Notes: generated from the sequence alone by a model not told the origin. A stretch of DNA of 64,000 nt from Gemmatimonadaceae bacterium (GCA_019186945.1 JABAQJ010000006.1:310001-374000); one strand, 5' to 3'; shown: positions 17,366 through 26,662, counted from the stretch's first letter. Numbers and translations: made by a program.

Positions 17366-18781
17366 TCAGGTCAGCCCGACCGAGATGTACTTGATGTCGA
17401 GGAACTCGTCGATGCCCCAGTGGCCGCCCTCGCGACCGATGCCGGACATCTTCACCCCGCCAAACGGCGCCTGCGCCGTCGACGGGACGCCATCGTTGAT
17501 GCCGACGATTCCGAACTCCAGCCCCTCGGACACGCGATACGCCCGTCGGAGATCCGACGTCCACAGATACGCCGCCAGCCCGTACGGCGAGCCGTTCGCC
17601 ATGCGAAGTGCGTCATCTTCGGTCGCGAACGTCAGCACCGGTGCCACGGGGCCGAACGTTTCCTCACGCATCATTCTCATGTCCGGCCGGATCCCCGTCA
17701 CCACCGTGGGCTGGTAGTACAACCCGGAGCGCAGGTCACCGCCGGTCAACACGGTTGCCCCGTGCACTACCGCGTCCCGCATGTGCGCCGTGACTTTCGC
17801 GACACCGGCTTGATCCACCAAAGGACCAACCTGGGTTGACGGGTCCAGCGGGTTGCCCACTCGGAGCGCTGCTACCTGAGCGGTCAGACGCTCGAGGAAT
17901 GCGGTGGCGATCGACTCCTGCACGTAGATGCGATTCGTGCTGACGCAGGTCTGGCCACCGTTCCGAAACTTGCACGCCATCACTTCGCGAACCGCAGCGT
18001 CGAGATCGGCATCAGCGAAAACCAGAAATGGCGCGTGCCCACCGAGTTCGAGCGCCAGTCGCTTCATCGTCCTCGCCGAGCGTGCGTAAAGCTCGACGCC
18101 AACTTGGGTGGAACCCGTGAACGTCAGCACGCGGACGCGAAAATCGTCGAGCAGGACGCCCGACAATGGCTTGGGGTCAAGCGCCGTCAGAACCTGAAAA
18201 GCATCCGGCGGCCCGCCAGCCTCACGCCAAAGGGCCGCCAGCGCCAACGCCGACAGCGGTGACTGCTCCGCGGGCTTCACGATCACGACACATCCAGCGG
18301 CCAGCGCAGGGGCGATCTTCCGCGTCACCATCGCAATCGGAAAGTTCCAGGGAGTAATCGCGAACACGACGCCCGAAGGCTGGCGGATGGCGTGCAGGCG
18401 CTTGTCTGGGAACTGGCTCTGCATAGTCTCTCCGGCGATCCGTTTCGCTTCTTCCGCGTACCACTCCACAAACGCTGCTCCATAACGGACTTCACCAGCG
18501 GATTCGGTGACCGGTTTCCCCATCTCGACGGTCATCAGTTCAGCCAGCAGCGGCTCGTGCTCCAGAATGAGCGCATGCCACGCCTTCAGTATGCCCGAGC
18601 GTTCGTATGCGGTCCTCATTCTCCAAACGCGAAAAGCCGCGCTGGCACGATCGAGCGCTGCGGATGCCTCCGCGGCCCCGGAGTCTGCCACGGTATCCAC
18701 CACATGACCGTCGATAGGGCTCCGTACTTCGAACCTTCGCGCGGACGGAGCTTCCGCTGCGCGGAGACGATTGAAGAACAT
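17366..18781 (-). CDS. NAD(P)-dependent aldehyde dehydrogenase, succinate-semialdehyde dehydrogenase type
   Basis: A 471-residue ALDH that oxidises an aldehyde to the acid; best resemblance is to GabD-like succinate-semialdehyde dehydrogenases. ATG 18781 (M-F-F-N-R-L-R) gives the family's normal length, while the open frame upstream is unrelated sequence. Motifs include T-P-W-N-F-P (cofactor/substrate tunnel), V-K-P-A-E-Q-S-P, F-T-G-S-T-Q-V-G, the general base Glu in L-E-L-G-G-H-A-P, and the nucleophile Cys in F-R-N-G-G-Q-T-C-V. The C-terminus G-G-V-K-M-S-G-I-G-R-E-G-G is typical. It stands alone between convergent and same-strand genes, so its pathway is not clear from context. Confidence 0.92.
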   Translation of the reverse strand: MFFNRLRAAEAPSARRFEVRSPIDGHVVDTVADSGAAEASAALDRASAAFRVWRMRTAYERSGILKAWHALILEHEPLLAELMTVEMGKPVTESAGEVRYGAAFVEWYAEEAKRIAGETMQSQFPDKRLHAIRQPSGVVFAITPWNFPIAMVTRKIAPALAAGCVVIVKPAEQSPLSALALAALWREAGGPPDAFQVLTALDPKPLSGVLLDDFRVRVLTFTGSTQVGVELYARSARTMKRLALELGGHAPFLVFADADLDAAVREVMACKFRNGGQTCVSTNRIYVQESIATAFLERLTAQVAALRVGNPLDPSTQVGPLVDQAGVAKVTAHMRDAVVHGATVLTGGDLRSGLYYQPTVVTGIRPDMRMMREETFGPVAPVLTFATEDDALRMANGSPYGLAAYLWTSDLRRAYRVSEGLEFGIVGINDGVPSTAQAPFGGVKMSGIGREGGHWGIDEFLDIKYISVGLT

Positions 18782-18888
18782 TGCGTCAAGCACGGTAAGC
18801 CGCTCCGGCCGGATGTTCGGGATGATGTGCGGTTGAGCGCGCGTCCGGCTTGATTGTGAAGGCTTGGTGGGCCAATGCCGGTAACCCT

Positions 18889-18916
18889 GACTTAGCGCCG
18901 TTACACGGCCTGTCAA
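18889..18916 (-). promoter_or_regulatory. Possible promoter of the aldehyde dehydrogenase gene
   Basis: Reading the minus strand, a perfect TTGACA (18916-18911) is followed after 16 bases by TAAGTC, a poor -10. The start codon is about 108 bases further on. The -35 directly abuts a 13-bp inverted repeat. Confidence 0.3.
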
Positions 18917-18950
18917 GCGATGCGCCGAGACAATCGACTCGGCGCATCGC
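18917..18950. repeat. Perfect 13-bp inverted repeat with 8-nt loop
   Basis: GCGATGCGCCGAG at 18917-18929 pairs exactly with 18938-18950 around the loop ACAATCGA. It lies immediately upstream (minus sense) of the TTGACA box and downstream of the DUF4349 gene. It may be a second terminator stem or an operator. Confidence 0.6.
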
Positions 18951-18954
18951 CGAT

Positions 18955-18977
18955 CAAAAGAGGGTTCGAGACCCTTT
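18955..18977 (-). terminator. Probable intrinsic terminator of the DUF4349 gene
   Basis: On the minus strand AGGGT-CTCGA-ACCCT is followed by CTTTT, a small stem with a T-run, about 50 bases after the DUF4349 stop. Its loop and stem also mimic a tRNA T-arm, but no cloverleaf is present. Confidence 0.5.
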
Positions 18978-19025
18978 CTGAGGAACGACTGACGACGCCA
19001 GCCCTCCCTCGCGCTCGTGCCGCCT

Positions 19026-19997
19026 CTACCTGGCTTGCGCGTCCGAGAGTGCTGGCGCGCGACGCGGATCGACGCGGCGGGGCCGTGCAAGGCGCCTGCC
19101 AAGGAACACCAGCGAGACAACGATGCCACCCGCTGGAACTGCCCAGCCCATGGCAGCGATCATTCCGGCCACGAAGATCACGAAATTCCGCCACGCCTGG
19201 GCGACCGCAGTTCCCAGCACGTTCTCGTCCGGGTTCGAGCTGACGATCGGTGCCTTCTCATGTACCGTGATCGTGAGCGTGCTCATCGCCACACGCGCAC
19301 GCAGGAATCGCAGCCGGCCTTCGTAGCGCTCGATCTCCTCACGAATGCGAGCCAGCTCGCGCTCGACGTTCAGCACGTCTTCCAGCTTTCCGGTTCGCTG
19401 CGCCAGCAGCAGAACCAGGCGATCCTCCAGACGACGCGCATTGGCCATCCTGGCGGTAACGTCCACGAATTCCTCGCCCACGTCTTCTGCAGTCGTGTTG
19501 ACGTACTCGACCTTGCCAAGCGGAGCGAGCGAATCGGCAGCCTCATCGTAGCGCAAGGCGGGGATCTTCAACTCGATCGTGGCCGACGGCACCTGCGCAT
19601 GGCCAGTCTGGATCTGCGTATTCGCCACGAAGCCGCCAAGTCGCCCCGCCATCGCGGTGACTCGAGCGATAGCCAGCTCCAGCGAATCGACGAGCACGGA
19701 AGCGCTGCCACTGCGGATGATCATGTTCGTGGTCGAGGCGATTTCAGGGAGCCTGGTCTGGTCGGGGTTCTGCCGGGCAAGCGACTTGAGCTCGCTTCCC
19801 GGGATGCCCGACGCGCCGGGCTCCGGTGCTCCGGCGGCAGCGAACGGGACCTCACGCGAAGTCAGCGAAGCGTCCGGGCCAGCGACGTCCTGTCGGGTCG
19901 GAGGCGATACGGCGCGTCCATTGCAGGCGATGATGAACACGACGGCGGTCAAAATGTGGAGGCGCGCGGCCGAGCGGTAAGGTGAAGTCCGTTTCAT
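19026..19997 (-). CDS. DUF4349 domain lipoprotein with C-terminal membrane anchor
   Basis: A 323-residue protein starting at ATG 19997 (M-K-R-T-S-P). The leader ends V-V-F-I-I-A-C, giving a lipobox Cys at residue 25. The body is DUF4349: V-N-T-T-A-E-D-V-G-E-E-F-V-D, a heptad-rich coiled coil around N-A-R-R-L-E-D-R and R-E-I-E-R-Y-E-G-R-L, then M-S-T-L-T-I-T-V. A hydrophobic helix close to the C-terminus is followed by a basic tail. The family is envelope-associated and of unknown function, sometimes placed with mechanosensitive or stress genes. It is divergent from the M61 peptidase gene across 176 bases. Confidence 0.85.
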   Translation of the reverse strand: MKRTSPYRSAARLHILTAVVFIIACNGRAVSPPTRQDVAGPDASLTSREVPFAAAGAPEPGASGIPGSELKSLARQNPDQTRLPEIASTTNMIIRSGSASVLVDSLELAIARVTAMAGRLGGFVANTQIQTGHAQVPSATIELKIPALRYDEAADSLAPLGKVEYVNTTAEDVGEEFVDVTARMANARRLEDRLVLLLAQRTGKLEDVLNVERELARIREEIERYEGRLRFLRARVAMSTLTITVHEKAPIVSSNPDENVLGTAVAQAWRNFVIFVAGMIAAMGWAVPAGGIVVSLVFLGRRLARPRRVDPRRAPALSDAQAR

Positions 19998-20173
19998 GGG
20001 TGGCGTCGGTCGAAGGGTCGCGGTCAGGCTGGTCCTTTTCGCGTAATTGCAGACAGGAGACGTCAGTCGGGACGCGACTTGCACAGCGTGCTCGATGTGA
20101 GGGACGGGATCCGACGCTTCAGCGCCTGCGATTAGCTTCCACGGCGTCCTCCAACACGTTTCCGAGGCCAGCA

Positions 20174-22030
20174 ATGTCTGCCGTCCGCGCGTCGCTCGTC
20201 GCTCTGCTCCCGTTCGTGCTTTCGACAGCCGCCATCGCCCAGCGCACGCCGGCGCGTGCGACCTCCACAGCGGTTTCGGAGACGTCTGCCGCGATTGCCG
20301 ACATCCGATACGAGATCACGTTCGATCGACAGACTGCGCCCAGGCGGGAACTCCATGTGGCAATGTCGTTCACGACTTCGGGGCGTGAAGCGGTACTGCT
20401 TTCACTGCCGGCATGGACGCCCGGCGCTTATGAAATCAGCAATTACGCGCGCTCGGTGCGGGCCTTCGGCGCCACGGGCGATGGCAAGGACCTGGTGTGG
20501 GACAAGCTCGACTACGATACCTGGCGCGTGCGGCCGGGTGGAGCGAAGCGGGTCACCGTCAGCTTCGACTTCGCCGCCGACACGCTGGACAACGCGATGG
20601 CGTGGTCACGGCCCGATTTCGCTTTCTTCAACGGGACGAATATCCTGCTCTATCCGGAAGGACGCGGGACGGACTTCTCCGCCAGTATCAGCGTCCGGAC
20701 GGAAGCCGACTGGCAGGTAGTCACCGGCATGTCCACAACGGGCCCCCGTACGTACTCGGCGAACAACTATCACGACCTGGTGGACATGCCGTTCTTCGTC
20801 GGGCAGTTCGATCTGGACTCGACGCGTGTTGCCGACAGGTGGACGAGGCTGGCGTCGTACCCGCGCGGCATGCTCTCGGGCGAGCCGAGAACGGAGTTCT
20901 GGGGCCAGGTGGAGAAGGCGATACCGGCAATGATCGCGGTCACCGGCGACGTACCATACGAGCACTACACCATCCTGACGGTGTTCGATTCTTCGTTTGG
21001 CGGCGGCAGCGCACTGGAGCACCAGAACTCGCACATGGGCATTTATACGCCGTACATCATCGGCAATCCCGTGCTGCCATCGATCACGGCGCACGAGATC
21101 TTTCACCTGTGGAACGTGAAACGAATGCGTCCTGCGGATATGGTGCCGTACCGCTACGACCGCCCCGAGCCCACGACCTGGCTGTGGGTGAGCGAAGGAA
21201 TCACCGACTACTACGCCGATCTGGCGCTGGTGCGCGGTGGAATCGTGGATTCCTCGGGATTCGTCGGCCTGACGAACGGCAAGATCCAGGAGGTGGACGC
21301 AGCGCCACCGGTCGCACTGGAAGATGCGTCGTTGTCTACTTGGATCCACCCGACCGACGGAACGGGATACCTCTATTACCCAAAGGGGTCTCTCGCCGGA
21401 TTCATGCTGGACGTGATGATTCGCGACGCCAGCGACAATCGGAAGTCGCTCGACGACGTCATCCGAACCGTGTACAACGGCACGTACAAGGCGGGACGCG
21501 GATTCACAGCGAAGGACTGGTGGGACGCCATCAGCGCGGCGGCCGGAGGCAAGTCGTTCGCAGATGTGAATGCCAGGTACATCGATGGACGCGAGCCATT
21601 CCCGTGGCCAACGGTCCTGCCGCTGGCGGGACTCAGGCTGAAGACAGACAGCATTCGCGAGCCGCGAGTCGGAATCTTCACCACGGGAGACTCCGTGGGG
21701 AACATCGTGATTGCGAGCGTTGAGCCCGGAAGCGCGGCTGCACTGGCAGGTATCCGGCCTGGTGACGTGCTGCTGGAGATCGGCGACATGGCGGTGACGG
21801 ATCCCGGATTTGGCGTACGTTATCGGTCGCGTTTCGCCAATGCCCTGGGCCAGTCGATTCCGGTCAAGGTGCGCCGCGGGAATGAGGTGCTGTCGCTCGC
21901 GATGACGATCCAGGCAGCGTTGCGTGTGGAGACTCAGCTGATGTGGGACGTCGGTGCGTCGCCGAAGGCGGTGCGTATCAGGCACGGCATCATGACGGGC
22001 ACCACGGACAGTGGCCTCGGATCCCGTTAG
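20174..22030 (+). CDS. Secreted M61 family metallopeptidase with PDZ domain
   Basis: A 618-residue glycyl-aminopeptidase-like M61 enzyme. ATG 20174 begins a signal peptide ending A-I-A-Q. The N-terminal beta-sandwich of the family (W-T-P-G-A-Y-E-I-S-N-Y-A) precedes the gluzincin catalytic domain: H-E-I-F-H (His307, Glu308, His311), then W-N-V-K-R, and Glu341 in S-E-G-I-T-D-Y-Y as third zinc ligand. A PDZ domain follows near residues 510-590 (V-E-P-G-S-A-A-A-L-A-G-I-R-P-G-D). M61 members prefer N-terminal Gly or Ala. Periplasmic or outer-membrane location is expected. It is the last plus-strand gene before a long minus-strand run. Confidence 0.93.
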   Translation: MSAVRASLVALLPFVLSTAAIAQRTPARATSTAVSETSAAIADIRYEITFDRQTAPRRELHVAMSFTTSGREAVLLSLPAWTPGAYEISNYARSVRAFGATGDGKDLVWDKLDYDTWRVRPGGAKRVTVSFDFAADTLDNAMAWSRPDFAFFNGTNILLYPEGRGTDFSASISVRTEADWQVVTGMSTTGPRTYSANNYHDLVDMPFFVGQFDLDSTRVADRWTRLASYPRGMLSGEPRTEFWGQVEKAIPAMIAVTGDVPYEHYTILTVFDSSFGGGSALEHQNSHMGIYTPYIIGNPVLPSITAHEIFHLWNVKRMRPADMVPYRYDRPEPTTWLWVSEGITDYYADLALVRGGIVDSSGFVGLTNGKIQEVDAAPPVALEDASLSTWIHPTDGTGYLYYPKGSLAGFMLDVMIRDASDNRKSLDDVIRTVYNGTYKAGRGFTAKDWWDAISAAAGGKSFADVNARYIDGREPFPWPTVLPLAGLRLKTDSIREPRVGIFTTGDSVGNIVIASVEPGSAAALAGIRPGDVLLEIGDMAVTDPGFGVRYRSRFANALGQSIPVKVRRGNEVLSLAMTIQAALRVETQLMWDVGASPKAVRIRHGIMTGTTDSGLGSR

Positions 22031-22040
22031 GCGTCGGATG

Positions 22041-22064
22041 GCAGCGGTGCCTCGGCAGCGCTGC
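22041..22064. terminator. Stem-loop between convergent M61 and DinB-like genes
   Basis: GCAGCG and CGCTGC form a 6-bp stem around a 12-nt loop in the 41-bp gap between the two convergent stops. No T-run is present. Confidence 0.35.
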
Positions 22065-22071
22065 GGAAGCG

Positions 22072-22554
22072 TCAGCCTCCCAGCGCTCGGCGGATCAGGA
22101 TGATCTGGCCGATATGATAGGCGTTATGCTGCACGAGGCCGTGCAGGACGGTGGCCAGTGTGCGACGCTCACTGGCCGTACCCGCGGTACTGACGGCATC
22201 CTGCAGTCGAGCGGCGTCAAGTAGCTCGAGATCGGCGATCAACTCCGCCTGGCGCGCCTCCGCGTGCTGGCGGAGTGCGATCCAGTCCGCCTCCGTCGGC
22301 GGAACGCGCCGATCGGGGAAGTCGCCATCGTCAGGCAGCTGAGGCGCCCGTCCTTTCAGACGCTCGTGCACCTCACCGGTCCATGCCGCGATATGATGGA
22401 GGAGATCGAAGATGGAATGTCCGGCATGCCCCAGGCGCTGTGTCGCCAGGTCGAACGAAACGCCGGCCAGGGCCTCTCGCATGGAGGGTCCGTGCCATGC
22501 GCCGCCGCCATGCATGCGTTGCAGTTGATCGACGATGAATACCGGGTCTGTCAT
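22072..22554 (-). CDS. DinB-like four-helix-bundle protein
   Basis: A 160-residue DinB/YfiT-like protein starting at ATG 22554. The metal-binding histidines expected of the fold are present: L-L-H-H-I-A-A-W near the first third and V-Q-H-N-A-Y-H-I-G-Q-I at the C-terminus. Family members are metal-dependent enzymes or thiol transferases, and some are damage inducible; the reaction here is unknown. It begins 28 bases after the SLOG-membrane gene and is probably transcribed with it. Confidence 0.85.
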   Translation of the reverse strand: MTDPVFIVDQLQRMHGGGAWHGPSMREALAGVSFDLATQRLGHAGHSIFDLLHHIAAWTGEVHERLKGRAPQLPDDGDFPDRRVPPTEADWIALRQHAEARQAELIADLELLDAARLQDAVSTAGTASERRTLATVLHGLVQHNAYHIGQIILIRRALGG

Positions 22555-22582
22555 GTGTCGCTCGGTCGCAGGGCTTCGTTCG

Positions 22583-24535
22583 TCACGGTTTTTCCGCGGG
22601 ACGCGACGCCGTGTCCTGTCGCCACTCCGCCAGCTCGGCGAGCATCGACTCCGACGTGAGACTGGTGGCGCGCAGCAGGTCGATGCCGGACGGGTCGGGC
22701 TCGGCACGGATCTCGGTATCCAGCTGTGTCAGTCGCTGCAACTCGCCCTCGCTCCGGATCGCCGAATTCTCGAAGTCGGCCTGGTTCGCGTACCCATGCA
22801 GTGCGGCAACGACGGCGGGCAGGAACACGGTCAGGGTGGACAGACCGGTGACCAGCCAGACGTGCCGTAGCTCCCAGTCATGGACGATCGGGTGCGCGAG
22901 TGCGGCCGCCGAGATTGCGACATGCGACAGCGCGGCCAGTGCCGCCACGACAAACATGCGGTCGCGATATGCGTGTACGTGTCGCAACGCTGTCCGCATG
23001 CGGGCTGCGGTGCGCGCATGGTAGCGAATCTGGCCCCGCACGAACCACCGCCAGAGCAGCGTCCGCAGCGCGGCACGTTGCGCAGGATCGGTCAGGCGAC
23101 CAGCTACCAGGCCCTCCTCCCGGACTCGCGCACGAATGTACCAACTGGTCCAGTGCGATGTGGGATCGGACACGCCGAGTGTGATCGGGAACTGCACGTC
23201 GAGCGTGGGACGACCGAGCGGCGCGAGGAGCAGGACGTGCCGCAACTTCTCCGCAATGCTGCGGTAGTCGAGCCACCGCTCGTGGTACCGGTGCCTCACG
23301 TTGCGCCGGTGGCCGCCCCAGATGGCGCCAATCAGCACGACCTCCGCGAGTCCGAAGAGGATCGAGAACGCCGTCGAATGGCGCGTAGCGAAACTCAGGA
23401 AGGCGCATAGTACGGCGAGGGGAGCGTACAGCAGGAACCCCAAAGCCATGTAGTCGCGATGCAGGTTCGCGTATCGGATCGCCAGCAGGTCGGCGTCGCG
23501 GAAGCTGGGCGCGATGACTGAGCTGAGGGCCTGGACGAGGGCATCGAACTGCGGCGTCCACTCGGATGCCGGGACGTCATCCACCAGTTCCCGTGACAAC
23601 TGGCCTGACTCGGGCTCCGGTCGCCTGCGCTGTTCGCCTCGCATAGGCGCCAGCATGTCGCTCTGGGCGAGGAGCTGGCGATAGTTGTCCTCGTACTGCC
23701 AGCCGCGGGCAAAGAAGCGATTCGCCGTGGTGAAGAAACTGTTCGGCGCCCGGAGGCTCGGATTCTCCGCGAAGTAGTCGCGTGCGGCACGTACTGGCGC
23801 TGTGTGTTCACCATGACCCGCGGGAGTTCTGCCAGCCTCGTCGGCGGTGGGGAGCGCGACGATGAGGCGAACCCTGTTCGCGATACTCTCGGCGTCCCAC
23901 GAACGCCGCACGATGCCGCTGTCCTCAAGCTCCGCCAGACCAGTTGCGTGCCGCGTCGCTCCATGTGCGTCGATCCAGACAGTCGGGAGTTCGATGCGCA
24001 ACGCCTCCACGACGCTGTCTGGTGTCCCACCAGGCCCGTGAGAGGGCTCGCCATCCCAGATCGCGAGCAGGATGTCGCATTGCCGCACCGTTGTCGTTCC
24101 GACGGCAACGTATGCGGTGTCGCTCTCCGGGACCGAGTCGAGTTCGAGGACGCGTCGAGCGTGGCCAAGCAGTTCGCGGAACTCGGCGCGTGTGTCGCGC
24201 GGCGGCGAAGAGTTGGCGGAGACAAAGTCCAGTTCGTAGCGATCGCGAGCGAACGGGAGCGGGACGTCCAGCTCAAACCCGAGGCGGAGCGCTTCCCGAG
24301 CCGCAATACGATCGGCTCCTTCCGCCAGCGACGAGACCAGCCGCAGCACCGGGGCCTCCGCGGCGTACGGCGCCATGTCCTCGCGATGGACCCGGTGAAC
24401 CGTTTCCGAAACGAGCTGCAGGACCGACTTCACGCGATTGTGCAACAGCGGGAGATCCGCCTCCGCCTTCTCCAGACGGTTGGGGCGATGGCCGGTGATG
24501 CCGACCCGGAATACCAGTCGTGGCTTGGCGATCAT
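22583..24535 (-). CDS. SLOG-like sensor domain fused to two SLATT/2TM-like membrane modules
   Basis: A 650-residue protein that I do not recognise as a named gene. The N-terminus V-G-I-T-G-H-R-P (residues 11-18) and later S-S-L-A-E-G-A-D-R, L-P-F-A-R and C-D-I-L-L-A-I-W-D-G match the Rossmann-like SLOG/LOG (DprA-like) fold, which senses or makes nucleotide ligands. Two hydrophobic hairpins follow, at about 363-412 and 527-585. Each is followed by a charged helical region, and the second continues into Y-A-N-Q-A-D-F-E-N-S-A-I-R-S-E, resembling SLATT/DUF4231 effectors. SLOG and SLATT proteins belong to predicted antiviral or stress conflict systems in which a ligand opens a membrane pore. Here both parts are in one chain, between an S9 peptidase (9-bp gap) and a DinB-like gene. 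The assignment is from motif reading only. Confidence 0.6.
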   Translation of the reverse strand: MIAKPRLVFRVGITGHRPNRLEKAEADLPLLHNRVKSVLQLVSETVHRVHREDMAPYAAEAPVLRLVSSLAEGADRIAAREALRLGFELDVPLPFARDRYELDFVSANSSPPRDTRAEFRELLGHARRVLELDSVPESDTAYVAVGTTTVRQCDILLAIWDGEPSHGPGGTPDSVVEALRIELPTVWIDAHGATRHATGLAELEDSGIVRRSWDAESIANRVRLIVALPTADEAGRTPAGHGEHTAPVRAARDYFAENPSLRAPNSFFTTANRFFARGWQYEDNYRQLLAQSDMLAPMRGEQRRRPEPESGQLSRELVDDVPASEWTPQFDALVQALSSVIAPSFRDADLLAIRYANLHRDYMALGFLLYAPLAVLCAFLSFATRHSTAFSILFGLAEVVLIGAIWGGHRRNVRHRYHERWLDYRSIAEKLRHVLLLAPLGRPTLDVQFPITLGVSDPTSHWTSWYIRARVREEGLVAGRLTDPAQRAALRTLLWRWFVRGQIRYHARTAARMRTALRHVHAYRDRMFVVAALAALSHVAISAAALAHPIVHDWELRHVWLVTGLSTLTVFLPAVVAALHGYANQADFENSAIRSEGELQRLTQLDTEIRAEPDPSGIDLLRATSLTSESMLAELAEWRQDTASRPAEKP

Positions 24536-24544
24536 GCGTCCGGC

Positions 24545-26662
24545 TCAGTCGCTCGTCGGCTTGCCCGAAGACAAGTACTTCTGCAGCCACGTCTGGACTT
24601 CTGCCATCCACAGGCGGTGGTTCTGCGGCTTGAGGATCCAGTGCCCTTCGTCCGGATAAACCACCAGCCGGCTGGGGACGCCCTGTCGTTGCAAGGCAGT
24701 GAACAACGAGATGCCCTCGTAGTACGGTACCCGATAGTCGAGTTCACCGTGCAGCACGAGCGTTGGAGTCCTGAAGTTCCCGGCAAACAGGTGCGGAGAG
24801 AATCTGCGATATTGCTCGGTCATGGCCGTGGGATTCCAGTAGGGGCCGCCGTACTCCCACTCCGGGAACCAGATCTCCTCGGTGGCGCCGTACATGTTCT
24901 CCAGGTTGAACACGCCGGCGTGCGAGACGAATGCCTTGAAACGACTGGTATGGCCGAGCATCCAGTTGACCATGTATCCGCCGAATGAACCGCCAGCTGC
25001 ACCCATGCGCGTCGAGTCCATCCACGGATTGGCGATCAAGGCAGCGTCCAGGCCCTTCATCAGATCCTCGTAGACTTTCCCGCCCCAGTCCCGGGATACT
25101 TCGTCGGTGATGCGCTGTCCGTACCCGGTCGAGCCGCGCGGGTTGATGGCTACGACGGCGGCGCCAGTGGCGGCAAAAAGCTCGTAGCTCCAGCGACCGC
25201 TCCAGCTATCGAGCCAAGCGCCCTGGGGACCGCCATGGATGAGGAGAATGACCGGGAACTTGCCTCCGCTCGTCCACTGCGGCGGCTTGAGAACGAACCC
25301 GTGGATGCTGTCGCCCTTCGCTCCCGCGAACCAGAAGTCCTCGGCGGCGTGAAGCGTCAGTTGCGAGAGGAGCGCGTCGTTTTCGTGTGTGAGCTGGCGA
25401 TCGACGACTGCCGGTGGAACCGTCGACCTGGTCCTGGCAGCCGGCGTGACGCCGGACGTTCGGATCCAGACGTCGCCCGGCCGGTCGGCAGCGTCTCGCA
25501 TCCAGACGAGAGTCCGGCCGTCCTTCGAAAGCGAAAACGCGGTGTTGTTGTGGCCCTCCACGACGGGACGCGGTGCCGATGCCGGACCGCCGGCCGCGAT
25601 TGCCAGCTCGAACAGCTTGCTTCGCCCCTGATCAGCGGTCCCGACGAACACTGATCGTGAATCCGGCGCAAAGAAGTACGACTCGGCGTTGCGATCCCAG
25701 CCGCGGGACAGTTCACGCGACTCCCTGGCCGATCGGTCGTACAGCATCAGGCGCCACCGATCCGACTCGAAACCGGCGCGCGCCTGGGACGCATAGGCGA
25801 TATGGCGTCCGTCCGCCGAGTACACCGGGTTCTGGTCGCCGCCTCTGTTGTCCGGAGTGATGTTGGTTGGCGGACCGCCGTCCACCGACACGACGAAGAT
25901 CGAAGCGTCGGTCGACCAGGCCGCGTCGCGCCCCACGTCCTTCGCAGTATACGCAAGCTCACGCCCGTCAGGTGCAAACGCGTATCCCTCGCTCCCGCCG
26001 AATGGACCGGGCGGCACGTCGTAGCTGGCGCCTGGCGTAAGGTCGCGCGGAGCCGAGCCGTCGAGCCCGACCACGAACAGGTGCGATCGCGTGTTCTCGT
26101 CCCATGCGTTCCAGTGCCGGTATAGCAATCGGTCAGCCACGTGCGCCTTGACCTTGTTGCTGGCCCGGGCGTCGTCGCGCTCCTTGTTGCAGCGATCGGT
26201 GCGGCATTCCGGATACACGACCGAGACGAACGCGATTCGGTCGCCGCTTCCAGCCCAAACCGGACCCGATGCGCCGCCGTTCAGATCGGTGAGCCGGCGG
26301 GGTGCGCTGCCATCGGCGTTCGCGACCCAGAGCTGACCGCCGGTCGTGAATGCGATCATGGTACCGTCAGGGGACCAGCGTGCCTCGGCTGCCGCGACGG
26401 AGTCGTTCGGCCACATCCGCGGCGAGCCACCGGCGGCCGCCACGACGAACGTGCGGGCCGATCGGCGGTTGGCGTCCATGTCCGTCGTCCGCACGCTGTA
26501 CAGTACCGCTCCGCCGTCAGGTGAGACCTGCGGATCCGATATACCGTTGAGGGCGGCGAAATCGGCGTAGGACATGACGCGTTGCGCCTGTCCCGGGACG
26601 CCGGTGAAGGTCAGGGATAGCCATGCCGCGCCCGGCAGCAGTCGTCTCGTCAGATGCATCAT
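24545..26662 (-). CDS. Secreted S9 family prolyl oligopeptidase/acylaminoacyl-peptidase
   Basis: A 705-residue S9C-type serine peptidase. ATG 26662 has a strong TTGGAGG ribosome site and a signal peptide ending G-Q-A-Q. The N-terminal part is a seven-bladed beta-propeller with WD/TolB-like repeats (V-S-P-D-G, W-S-P-D-G-T-M-I-A-F, F-A-P-D-G-R-E). The C-terminal alpha/beta hydrolase holds the triad Ser559 (G-G-S-F-G-G-Y), Asp642 (G-E-L-D-Y-R-V-P) and His674 (D-E-G-H-W). It cleaves short peptides, possibly acylated or proline-containing, outside the cytoplasm. It follows the M24 peptidase by 53 bases on the same strand, suggesting joint expression in peptide scavenging. Confidence 0.93.
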   Translation of the reverse strand: MMHLTRRLLPGAAWLSLTFTGVPGQAQRVMSYADFAALNGISDPQVSPDGGAVLYSVRTTDMDANRRSARTFVVAAAGGSPRMWPNDSVAAAEARWSPDGTMIAFTTGGQLWVANADGSAPRRLTDLNGGASGPVWAGSGDRIAFVSVVYPECRTDRCNKERDDARASNKVKAHVADRLLYRHWNAWDENTRSHLFVVGLDGSAPRDLTPGASYDVPPGPFGGSEGYAFAPDGRELAYTAKDVGRDAAWSTDASIFVVSVDGGPPTNITPDNRGGDQNPVYSADGRHIAYASQARAGFESDRWRLMLYDRSARESRELSRGWDRNAESYFFAPDSRSVFVGTADQGRSKLFELAIAAGGPASAPRPVVEGHNNTAFSLSKDGRTLVWMRDAADRPGDVWIRTSGVTPAARTRSTVPPAVVDRQLTHENDALLSQLTLHAAEDFWFAGAKGDSIHGFVLKPPQWTSGGKFPVILLIHGGPQGAWLDSWSGRWSYELFAATGAAVVAINPRGSTGYGQRITDEVSRDWGGKVYEDLMKGLDAALIANPWMDSTRMGAAGGSFGGYMVNWMLGHTSRFKAFVSHAGVFNLENMYGATEEIWFPEWEYGGPYWNPTAMTEQYRRFSPHLFAGNFRTPTLVLHGELDYRVPYYEGISLFTALQRQGVPSRLVVYPDEGHWILKPQNHRLWMAEVQTWLQKYLSSGKPTSD

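Noticed and set aside
18958-18982. tRNA T-arm-like stem with TTCGA loop
   Set aside because: No acceptor, D or anticodon arms can be formed on either strand at the right spacing; the stem with CTTTT on the minus strand is better read as a terminator.
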